Source: Clostridiales bacterium
Lineage (GTDB): Bacteria; Bacillota; Clostridia; Oscillospirales; JAAYOS01
DNA length: 39,187 nt
Reading direction: 5' to 3'
Assembly (NCBI GenBank): GCA_012520195.1
Contig: JAAYOS010000079.1
Coordinates: 1-39,187, forward strand
Part shown: piece after piece, positions 9,722 to 16,838 of the stretch
Layout: each line of letters opens with the position of its first letter
Numbering within the stretch: the stretch's first letter is position 1
Position numbers and translations under genes: made by a program
The notes under the pieces: generated by a model
Told to the model about the DNA's origin: nothing
What the model saw: the letters and a program-made list of their open reading frames with translations, nothing else
Databases searched by the model: none

Positions 9722-9769
9722 CTCAGTCGCTGTAGATGCTTAACAGACGTTGATAGTTGCCAGAACTGC

Positions 9770-9850
9770 TCAGTCCGGCCGCTTTATACCAAACAACTTT
9801 TTTAGTATCCCTCTCAAGAACTTCGGGGGCTTAAATATTAACACCTTCAT
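9770..9850 (-). CDS. spoVM: SpoVM-like 26-aa sporulation peptide (not in supplied ORF track)
   Basis: Reverse-strand translation MKVLIFKPPKFLRGILKKLFGIKRPD* ; 26 aa like B. subtilis SpoVM as recalled (MKFYTIKLPKFLGGIVRAMLGSFRKD), sharing MK....K.PKFL.GI.....G; upstream GGAAGG-like RBS; lies upstream of sipL-spoIVA. Confidence 0.85.
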   Translation of the reverse strand: MKVLIFKPPKFLRGILKKLFGIKRPD

Positions 9851-9864
9851 CAAGTCATCCCTTC

Positions 9865-10023
9865 CTACCACCTGCAAGCAAGAAGACCAACGGCAATCAT
9901 CCCTAAGCCCAGAAACAGAAGCAAAAGCCAGGGCGGACAAATAAGTGTTAGCACTATTCCTACGCCGAGAGCAATAAGTACTGCGCCCAAGGACTTACCG
10001 CGCATGGTTTTCCCGCCTTTCAT
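9865..10023 (-). CDS. Small hydrophobic membrane protein, 52 aa
   Basis: Reverse-strand translation MKGGKTMRGKSLGAVLIALGVGIVLTLICPPWLLLLFLGLGMIAVGLLACRW*; stop 14 nt before the spoVM-like start; two hydrophobic segments around a PPW turn. Confidence 0.65.
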   Translation of the reverse strand: MKGGKTMRGKSLGAVLIALGVGIVLTLICPPWLLLLFLGLGMIAVGLLACRW

Positions 10024-10038
10024 CCCCTTATGTTACAT

Positions 10039-10067
10039 TATATAGTGCGGACGGGAAATCTGTGCAA
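10039..10067 (-). promoter_or_regulatory. Candidate vegetative-type promoter upstream of the 52-aa/spoVM-like genes
   Basis: Minus strand TTGCAC (10062-10067), 17 nt, TATATA (10039-10044). Confidence 0.4.
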
Positions 10068-10254
10068 TAAAATTACTAGTAGCCCTTTCTACATATATAT
10101 GTTTGAGCCCTTCATTTGTATGAACGTTATATTTTTGCGCCTAATCGTTTTTTAATCAAATTCTAATCTTGGAGCCATTCTGTTCTAATAATTGGGTGAT
10201 ATTATTAGAGCACAAACAAGATATCCCGTCTACTAAGGTCTGACCGGAATTTCG

Positions 10255-10292
10255 GTTGAGCTTGATATTTATTGTTGAGCTTGATATTTATT
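10255..10292 (+). repeat. Perfect 19-bp tandem duplication in the leader of the DUF4342-like gene
   Basis: GTTGAGCTTGATATTTATT twice head to tail (10255-10273, 10274-10292), directly before AAGGAGG. Confidence 0.95.
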
Positions 10293-10305
10293 AAGGAGGC
10301 ACACT

Positions 10306-11178
10306 ATGAGCAGAAAGTACACCCTTGAAGAAGTTGAGTATATCCGGACGAAAGCAAATGTTACATATGACGAAGTGATCGCATTGCTTGACGCATATGA
10401 GGGCGACGTAGTCCGGGTGATGGCCGAACTGGAGCGCGCTGGCAAGCTACACTCGAAGAGCTCCTCTGAAAAATCCTTCGGAGTGACACTGAAGGCACTT
10501 CTTCGCAAAGGCTACGAAAATCGCATGGTCGTTAGGAAGGGCGACAGGACAATTGCAAACTTTTCGATCATATTCATGTTGGTTGCACTATGCTTTGCTT
10601 TCCATCTAACGATTCCTGCCCTTCTATTCGCAGTACTCTTTGGCTATAAGATCAACTTCAGGAAAGAAGAAGGCGCTGCAAAGGATTTTAGTGATATTAT
10701 CTACACCACAAAAAAGGCAGCGGAGTCGGTAAAAAACGAGTTTAGAAGTGATAGCACCAAGGATCAGGCGGATCAGGCGGACCAGGCTGAACAGGCTGAA
10801 CAGCCACAGAATCAAGAGCCTCAGCCTCATACAGGCAATGAGCAACAGGGCCAGGATCAGGGTCAGACGCAAGGTACCCAGCCCCGAACAGCTGACGTGC
10901 AACAGGGCCAGGCTCAAGTGCAAGCTCAAGACATGCAACCACATACTGCTAACCAGCAACAGGAGCAGGCACAGGTACAGGTCCAAGACACGCAACCGCA
11001 TACTGCTAACCAGCAACAGGAACAGACGCAGGTACAGGATACCCAGCCACACACACCTCCACAGCCAACACCGCAACCTAAGGCGCAGCCCAAGCCACAG
11101 CCCAAGCCACAGAGCGAAACATCAAACCCTAACCAGTATGCGCGACCTGACAAGGATGATGATATCATAATCGAGTAG
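10306..11178 (+). CDS. DUF4342-like (UBA-fold-like) membrane protein with Gln-rich repetitive C-terminal tail
   Basis: ORF 290 aa; N-term YTLEEVEYIRTKANVTYDEVIALLDAYEGDVVRVMAELERAGKL, hydrophobic segment FSIIFMLVALCFAFHLTIPALLFAVLFG, tail rich in Q/P/H; AAGGAGG RBS. Confidence 0.8.
   Translation: MSRKYTLEEVEYIRTKANVTYDEVIALLDAYEGDVVRVMAELERAGKLHSKSSSEKSFGVTLKALLRKGYENRMVVRKGDRTIANFSIIFMLVALCFAFHLTIPALLFAVLFGYKINFRKEEGAAKDFSDIIYTTKKAAESVKNEFRSDSTKDQADQADQAEQAEQPQNQEPQPHTGNEQQGQDQGQTQGTQPRTADVQQGQAQVQAQDMQPHTANQQQEQAQVQVQDTQPHTANQQQEQTQVQDTQPHTPPQPTPQPKAQPKPQPKPQSETSNPNQYARPDKDDDIIIE
10741..11118 (+). repeat. Imperfect in-frame repeats (about 51-57 bp) encoding PHTANQQQEQAQVQVQDTQ-like units
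   Basis: Successive units PHTGNEQQGQDQGQTQGTQ / PRTADVQQGQAQVQAQDMQ / PHTANQQQEQAQVQVQDTQ / PHTANQQQEQTQVQDTQ, preceded by DQADQADQAEQAEQ and followed by PQPKPQPKPQ. Confidence 0.85.
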
Positions 11179-11377
11179 CAGGAATTGCATAGCAGCTTTC
11201 ACTCTAGGGCAGAAGTCATTGCGGTGTAGCATGTATTCAGAAGCATCGAGCTTTCTAGAATAGCACTTCCTTACAAACTGAGTTTTATGATATACTTGCC
11301 TTAGGTGCAGGGATGTACTGTTCGCAGTTGCCAGCGGTACATCCCGCTCCAATGTAGTTTTGAAGGGAGTGGATTTG

Positions 11378-12052
11378 GTGCACCGAATACTGATTGTCGA
11401 GGACGATGCCAGGATTTCTAGGTATCTACAACTGGAACTGGTCCACGAGGGCTACGAGGTAGAGACCGCCTTTGACGGACTTTCCGGACTTGACACGGCG
11501 CTTACAGGGAACTTCGACCTGATAATCCTTGATTTGATGATGCCGGGTATGAGCGGTATAGAGGTATGCCGCAGAGTCCGACGTGAGAGCGATGTCCCGA
11601 TTATCATTCTGACCGCGAAAGATGATATCTCCGATAAGGTAACGGGGCTGGACACGGGCGCAGACGACTACATGACAAAGCCCTTTGCGATTGAGGAGCT
11701 GCTCGCTCGTATCAGGGCCGCTCTCAAGAGGCGAAGCCCGATTCCCACAGAGGAGACTATTGTAATCGACATGCTCGAAATCAACCCTACAGGTAGGCAG
11801 GTATTTTATGACGGAGAACCTGTGGAGCTGACAAAGAAGGAGTACGACCTTCTGGAATGTCTAGCAAAGCACGAAAATGCAGTACTTACACGTAATCAAT
11901 TGCTTGATCGCGTCTGGGGATACGAATATTTGGGAGATACCAATGTTGTTGATGTCTATATCCGGTATCTTAGAGCAAAGCTTGATCAGAAGTATAATGT
12001 CAAGCTAATACACACTGTCCGCGGCGTTGGCTACACCCTCCGGGGTCGTTGA
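11378..12052 (+). CDS. OmpR/PhoB-family response regulator
   Basis: ILIVEDDARISRYLQLELVHEGYEVETA, LIILDLMMPGMSG, VPIIILTAKD, DDYMTKPFAIEELLARI; winged-helix C-term VDVYIRYLRAKLD...IHTVRGVGYTLRGR. Start chosen at GTG 11378 after GGGAG; ORF track extends to 11360. Confidence 0.93.
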   Translation: MHRILIVEDDARISRYLQLELVHEGYEVETAFDGLSGLDTALTGNFDLIILDLMMPGMSGIEVCRRVRRESDVPIIILTAKDDISDKVTGLDTGADDYMTKPFAIEELLARIRAALKRRSPIPTEETIVIDMLEINPTGRQVFYDGEPVELTKKEYDLLECLAKHENAVLTRNQLLDRVWGYEYLGDTNVVDVYIRYLRAKLDQKYNVKLIHTVRGVGYTLRGR

Positions 12053-12117
12053 TCCTTCGCTACTTGTTGATTCTTCGCTACTTGTTGATTCTTCGCTACT
12101 TGTTGATTCTTCGCTAC
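12049..12117 (+). repeat. 18-bp tandem repeat (about 3.8 copies) at the response regulator/histidine kinase junction
   Basis: Units TTGATCCTTCGCTACTTG, TTGATTCTTCGCTACTTG, TTGATTCTTCGCTACTTG, TTGATTCTTCGCTAC; each has TGA in the response-regulator frame (12050, 12068, 12086, 12104). Confidence 0.95.
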
Positions 12118-12136
12118 AGAGAGAGGCGGGTTAATT

Positions 12137-13426
12137 CTGAACGGATTACTTGGAAACATTCGGTTTTCACTGAGTCTGCGTATTGCGATTCGCTATTCGC
12201 TGTTTTATCTCGGTGCAGCAATCTCAGGAGCAATAATATTTACAGTGGCTTTTGGTGCAGCACTGGTACCCGAGTATATTGATGATATCGGAATTATAAC
12301 CGATTCCTATGCGAACACCGGAACTGCACACAATTCGGAGCTGGTTTCGGTTCGGATAATTGAGCCAGACGGTCGAATAGCTTACAACGGGATATCGCGC
12401 ACAGAACTAAGGCCTGTATACTTTTCGAATGGTAAGCTAAATATTGAATTTAGCAAAGTGGATGAGGATGGAACAACGTATCTCTATATTCTCAACTCGG
12501 GGAACTATTTAAGACTGTACTCTATCCTTTTGACAACGTTGGCAATCCTCTCGCTTTTGCACATTCTATCGATGCTCACCAGCCGCAAAAGGCTAGCGAG
12601 GTCGGTTCTTGTACCGATCAACGAGATGGCAGAGGCTGCCCGCAACTTATCCGCAAGCAATCTCGATATGAGAATCAACATTCTCGGAACCAAGAATGAG
12701 CTACGCGATCTGGCTTCGGTGATCAACGATATGCTGGACAGGATCGAATCCGCATACGAGAGCCAGAAGGCGTTTGTCTCTGATGCCTCGCATGAGCTGA
12801 GAACCCCGATTTCAGTTATCAGGGGCTATGCTCAGCTGCTCGAGAGGTGGGGTATGAAGGACCCCGAAGTTGCTGCAGAGGCGATAGCAGCCATATCATC
12901 GGAGACAGAGTCGATGCGTGAGCTGGTTGAAAAACTCCTCTTCCTAGCAAGGCACGACAAGAAGACTTTCAAGTTGGAGATGGAGACATTTGACTTGACA
13001 GAGCTCTGTCGCGAGCTTGTCCGTGACACTACCCTTATTGCACAGGACTACAGCATCCAGGAAGGCCCGATGCAGAACACTGCAGTTCACGCTGATAGGA
13101 GCGCAGTCAAGCAGGCAGTCAGAATATTTATCGATAACGCAATTAAGTACACTCCCAAAGGTGGAACTATAACAATCTCCTGTGAAGATATGGGCGACCA
13201 TGCCCGCGTTTCAGTCACCGACACCGGTCCCGGTATGACGAAAGAAGAAGCACGTCGTGCCTTTGACCGCTTTTACCGCTGTGACTCAGCGCGTACATCG
13301 CAGGTTGGCGGACACGGACTCGGCCTTTCTATCGCCCGTCTGATAGCATCATCTCACGGAGGAAAAATATCGGTCAAAACCGCTCCGGGCGAGGGTTCCA
13401 CATTCCGACTTCTACTGAATAAGTAA
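12137..13426 (+). CDS. Sensor histidine kinase (HAMP-HisKA-HATPase)
   Basis: In-frame extension upstream of the GTG at 12245 adds a first TM (LGNIRFSLSLRIAIRYSLFYLGAAISGAIIFTV); VSDASHELRTPISVIRGYAQLLERWG, FIDNAIKYTPKGGTITI, GPGMTKEEARRAFDRFYR, HGLGLSIARLIA. Start uncertain (CTG 12137 or ATT 12134 after GAGAGGCGGG). Confidence 0.88.
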   Translation: MNGLLGNIRFSLSLRIAIRYSLFYLGAAISGAIIFTVAFGAALVPEYIDDIGIITDSYANTGTAHNSELVSVRIIEPDGRIAYNGISRTELRPVYFSNGKLNIEFSKVDEDGTTYLYILNSGNYLRLYSILLTTLAILSLLHILSMLTSRKRLARSVLVPINEMAEAARNLSASNLDMRINILGTKNELRDLASVINDMLDRIESAYESQKAFVSDASHELRTPISVIRGYAQLLERWGMKDPEVAAEAIAAISSETESMRELVEKLLFLARHDKKTFKLEMETFDLTELCRELVRDTTLIAQDYSIQEGPMQNTAVHADRSAVKQAVRIFIDNAIKYTPKGGTITISCEDMGDHARVSVTDTGPGMTKEEARRAFDRFYRCDSARTSQVGGHGLGLSIARLIASSHGGKISVKTAPGEGSTFRLLLNK

Positions 13427-13731
13427 TTTATCAAGATTTTGCGCAGAATCTTCGGTTTTGTGTGGATTTCTCTCTGGAAAAATATCATACTCCGCATATT
13501 TATCTCATCGATGTGATATTTTTTTCCTTGAATTCACACATTACTCCGTTTTTTGCGCAAAATTCGCCGAATTTGCTTTTCGTATCGATATCCAAAGGTA
13601 TGCATGCAATGATCAAAATCGATACCACCAACTGTTATGGAAATATAGAAAATCTTAGTGCGAGTAGGATTTACCACATTCCCACAACACTGCTACTACT
13701 ACCTAAATGCATGCTAGCCAGTCAGAACATA

Positions 13732-13819
13732 CTTACTACTCCCTTACTACTCCCTTATCTCACCCTTAGCTCACCCTTAGCTCACCCTTAGCTCACCCTT
13801 ATCTCACCCTTAGCTCACG
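13732..13819. repeat. 11-bp tandem array, 8 units
   Basis: CTTACTACTCC x2, CTTATCTCACC, CTTAGCTCACC x3, CTTATCTCACC, CTTAGCTCACG, strict 11-bp period, in the intergenic region. Confidence 0.95.
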
Positions 13820-13934
13820 CTTATTACAGCGTTATTACGCTGTTTTGTGGCTAAAGTACGCCTGTACCGACCCAGACAATCGATAATGCGGCCATGTTCT
13901 TGGGAGTACACACTCCTAAATGCACGAAGAGCAC

Positions 13935-13988
13935 ATTCCAATTTGGAGAGGAAGTGCCTTCGAAGAGGAAGCATCTTCGAATTGGAAT
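13935..13988. repeat. Long imperfect inverted repeat upstream of the LTA-synthase-like gene
   Basis: ATTCCAATTTG (13935-13945) pairs with CGAATTGGAAT (13978-13988), with inner GGAAGTGC/GCATCTTC complementarity. Confidence 0.75.
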
Positions 13989-14165
13989 ATTTTTCAATTT
14001 CAAGTTCGACATCTATTGACATCTTTCTTGGAAGGTGACATAATTATTGTGCTAAACGCTAATAATGCACAAGGGGCGAGGTGCACAGTACTGTACTGTG
14101 ATTTTGAGAACCCGATTCCCTTTTGCTTTGTACGCAATATGAAAACCGAATGGTGATTTTAATAT

Positions 14166-16175
14166 ATGAATAGAGAAAAAACGTTACGCCGCACAGTCAT
14201 GTTCTTCTTTTTCCCGATATCTATTTTCTATATGGAGCTTATCGTCAAACTCTTCTGCTTCGGTTCGATCCTGAACAGGGGCTTTTTCTACACCCTTATC
14301 TTCGTTATCCCGATTGGCCTTTTCGTTGCAACACTTTGCTCAATCTTTCCGAGGAAGGTTAACCGGGTACTATCGATTATAATACTAGCAATCATCACGC
14401 TAGTTCACATGATACAGACGGTATATTATGAGATATTTAAAACATTCACCACCCTTTATTCGGTAACAGGTGTGGGAAAGATATTGCAGTTCTGGCAAGA
14501 TATTATCCTGGGCATTCTACATTCAATTATCCCTCTTTTGCTACTGTCTGTTCCGTTTGTGTTGTGGATATTTCTATCGAGGGGCATCATCCCTCTAAGC
14601 AGGAAGAAAGTTGTGCTCCCTCTGCTCTTAACTATCCTTACGCAGCTACTCGCTATTATCATCACATTGAACTCAACTTCCGGAGTACTCTCTATTAGAT
14701 ATCTATATAAAGACTCATTCGTCCCTAACCTGTCAATAGCAAACTTCGGAGTACTGACGACACTGCGACTAGACTTCAGGAATCTTATCGCACCAAATAT
14801 CCCTGAAGAACTCCTTCCCGATGACGAGCCGCCAACGCCTACGGTGTCTACATCGCAACCTCCCGGGACCACTCCGTCGCAGGAGCCCGCCACACCAAGC
14901 GTTGAACCATCCCCGGAACCAACGCCCATAGTGTACGGCGACAATGTAATTGAAATCGATTTCGATGCGCTTATTGCGAATGAGACCGACAGCACATTGC
15001 AGGAGATGCACGAGTACTTCGCAAGTGTTGAGCCGACTAAGAAAAATGAGTACACGGGCATGTTCGAAGGGAAGAATTTGATTTGGATCGTGGGCGAAGC
15101 ATTTTCGTCCTATGTCGTCGACGAGGATCTAACCCCGACGCTGTACAAGCTCTCAAACGAAGGCTTTGTGTTCAACAACTTCTATAACCCGGTATGGGGC
15201 GTCTCTACCTCAGATGGTGAGTATGTCACAATGACTGGACTGATTCCGAAATCGGGCGTCTGGAGTTTCTCTCGATCAGGAGATAACTATATGCCTTATG
15301 GTATGGGAAATATCTTGAGCAAGTCAGGATATTTATGCTTGGCATACCACAACCACGACTACCAATATTACAACCGACACATCTCACACCCAAACATGGG
15401 CTATGATTATAAGGGCTTAGGAAACGGTCTAGAGGTTAAGAAGGTTTGGCCCGAGTCCGACCTTGAAATGATGGAAAAGACCGTCCCGGAGTATATCGAT
15501 AGCGATCCGTTCCATGTCTACTATATGACCGTAAGCGGCCATCTCCGATACACATTTATAGGAAACTCCATGGCTTCGAAGAACCGAGAGTTCGTCAAGG
15601 ACCTGCCCTATTCAGAGCCAGTCCGGGCATATCTCGCATGTAATATTGAGCTTGATAGAGCAATGCAGCATCTGCTTGAGCAGCTGGACGAGGCCGGACT
15701 TACCGAGGACACAGTCATTGTGCTATCCGGTGACCACTACCCATATGGGCTAACCTATGAGGAACAGTGCGAGATTGCAGGGCATGAACTGGAGAAAAAT
15801 TTCGAGCTATACAAGAGTACTCTGATAATTTGGAGTGGCAGCATGGAGGAACCGATAGAAATTGATAAACCCTGTAGTGCACTCGATATATTGCCGACAT
15901 TGCTAAACCTGATGGGCATAGAATACGATTCGCGACTGCTGATGGGGCGTGACATCCTATCCGAAGCCGACCCTCTTGTGATATTTTCAAACCGTAGCTG
16001 GATAACTAATCTCGCAAAGTACAACTCAGTAACCGATACAGTTATCCCTAACGAAGGTACAACACTTGAAGATGGTTATGCACGTAAGGTGCTAGGTATT
16101 GTTAACAACAAGTTCAAATACTCCGCCAAAATTCTCGAAGAGGACTACTACGCACACGTTTTTGAAGAGGAATAG
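14166..16175 (+). CDS. LTA synthase family sulfatase / phosphoglycerol transferase
   Basis: ORF 669 aa; N-terminal multi-TM domain, Pro/Thr/Ser-rich linker, extracellular sulfatase domain with LIWIVGEAFSSYVVD, GVSTSDGEYVTMTGL, VIVLSGDHYPYG, CSALDILPTLLNLMGI. Confidence 0.9.
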   Translation: MNREKTLRRTVMFFFFPISIFYMELIVKLFCFGSILNRGFFYTLIFVIPIGLFVATLCSIFPRKVNRVLSIIILAIITLVHMIQTVYYEIFKTFTTLYSVTGVGKILQFWQDIILGILHSIIPLLLLSVPFVLWIFLSRGIIPLSRKKVVLPLLLTILTQLLAIIITLNSTSGVLSIRYLYKDSFVPNLSIANFGVLTTLRLDFRNLIAPNIPEELLPDDEPPTPTVSTSQPPGTTPSQEPATPSVEPSPEPTPIVYGDNVIEIDFDALIANETDSTLQEMHEYFASVEPTKKNEYTGMFEGKNLIWIVGEAFSSYVVDEDLTPTLYKLSNEGFVFNNFYNPVWGVSTSDGEYVTMTGLIPKSGVWSFSRSGDNYMPYGMGNILSKSGYLCLAYHNHDYQYYNRHISHPNMGYDYKGLGNGLEVKKVWPESDLEMMEKTVPEYIDSDPFHVYYMTVSGHLRYTFIGNSMASKNREFVKDLPYSEPVRAYLACNIELDRAMQHLLEQLDEAGLTEDTVIVLSGDHYPYGLTYEEQCEIAGHELEKNFELYKSTLIIWSGSMEEPIEIDKPCSALDILPTLLNLMGIEYDSRLLMGRDILSEADPLVIFSNRSWITNLAKYNSVTDTVIPNEGTTLEDGYARKVLGIVNNKFKYSAKILEEDYYAHVFEEE

Positions 16176-16221
16176 CATTTCTGAGTCATACTACTAAAAA
16201 ACTCTGAAAATCCGCCCATTA

Positions 16222-16261
16222 GAACAGGCCGATCCTAACTAAAGGATTCGGCCTGTTTTTT
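16222..16261 (+). terminator. Rho-independent terminator between convergent genes
   Basis: AACAGGCCGATCCT AACTAA AGGATTCGGCCTGTTTTTTT stem-loop with T run. Confidence 0.85.
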
Positions 16262-16283
16262 TGTCTTGTATTTCTGTTGAGCT

Positions 16284-16619
16284 CTACTCCCAAGTCTTCC
16301 AAACATCTGGACAATATCCTACGGTTGCGGCCTTGCCATTTCTGACAATCGGTGTTTTCAGCAGCCTTGGATCCTCCAGAACTTTCTCAAACTTGTCCTC
16401 CTCGTACGCTAAGTACTTAATGAGAGCTGCATCCTTTGATTTCTCATCTATGAGCTTCTCCAGACCTCCGACAGCCTGTACAACATTTTTAAGCTCTCCA
16501 CGACTCATCCCAAAACGCGGCAAATCAACTGATTGATATTTTATATTCCGTTCCTTGAAATATCGCTCCGCCTTCTTCGTATCAAAGCATTTGGACTTCC
16601 CAAATATCTGAATATTCAT
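16284..16619 (-). CDS. ArsC/Spx-family thioredoxin-fold protein
   Basis: ORF 111 aa; MNIQIFGKSKCFDTKKAERYFKERNIKYQSVDL and LLKTPIVRNGKAATVGYCPDVWKTW; single N-terminal Cys. Confidence 0.85.
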   Translation of the reverse strand: MNIQIFGKSKCFDTKKAERYFKERNIKYQSVDLPRFGMSRGELKNVVQAVGGLEKLIDEKSKDAALIKYLAYEEDKFEKVLEDPRLLKTPIVRNGKAATVGYCPDVWKTWE

Positions 16620-16838
16620 ATCTCAGCCTCCTGTCAACACGGTTTTTCCTAAGTAGCCCGTAATATATCCGAGTAGATATTTATCCTCAAAAAAGATAGC
16701 AATAACTAGGGTGCAATAAAATAAAATTTTGAATTTTTCCAATTTACCCCTTGCTGTCCATTTTATAGGACTATTGGCGTGGTAATCTATATTCACAAGG
16801 TGAAATCACCAAACAATTCCAGAAAAGGAGCAATCATA

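Noticed and set aside
6584-10023. Prophage or mobile element boundary near the small ORFs
   Set aside because: No integrase, transposase, tRNA att site or terminal inverted repeats seen anywhere in the window.
10624-11170. Long antisense and alternative-frame ORFs (10624-11076 -, 10742-10942 -, 10748-11170 +, 10926-11168 -)
   Set aside because: Mirror/out-of-frame translations of the CAG/CAA-rich repeats of the 10306-11178 gene; low-complexity Leu/Cys/Arg products.
12049-12117. TGA recoding (Sec/Trp) producing a natural regulator-kinase fusion
   Set aside because: TGA also terminates other genes in the window (for example the SpoVM-like peptide and the amidase gene), the stops recur in tandem, and no SECIS-like element was recognised; kept only as a readthrough test.
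12049-12282. ORF MILRYLLILRYLLILRYLLILRYRERRVNSERITW... as a repeat-encoded peptide
   Set aside because: It starts at TTG inside the 18-bp repeat in a frame different from both the regulator and the kinase, and runs into the kinase out of frame; no RBS or recognisable domain.
13732-13819. CRISPR array
   Set aside because: Units are contiguous 11-mers with no spacers; it is a simple tandem repeat.
13458-14156. Small ORFs in the intergenic region (13458-13658, 13462-13791, 13810-14022, 13847-14038, 13920-14156)
   Set aside because: No good RBS, no domain, several read through the 11-bp array or hairpin; considered non-coding.
14456-15061. 201-aa minus-strand ORF antisense to the LTA-synthase-like gene
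   Set aside because: Antisense to a convincing CDS; Ser/Gly/Val-rich stretch mirrors the Pro/Thr linker.
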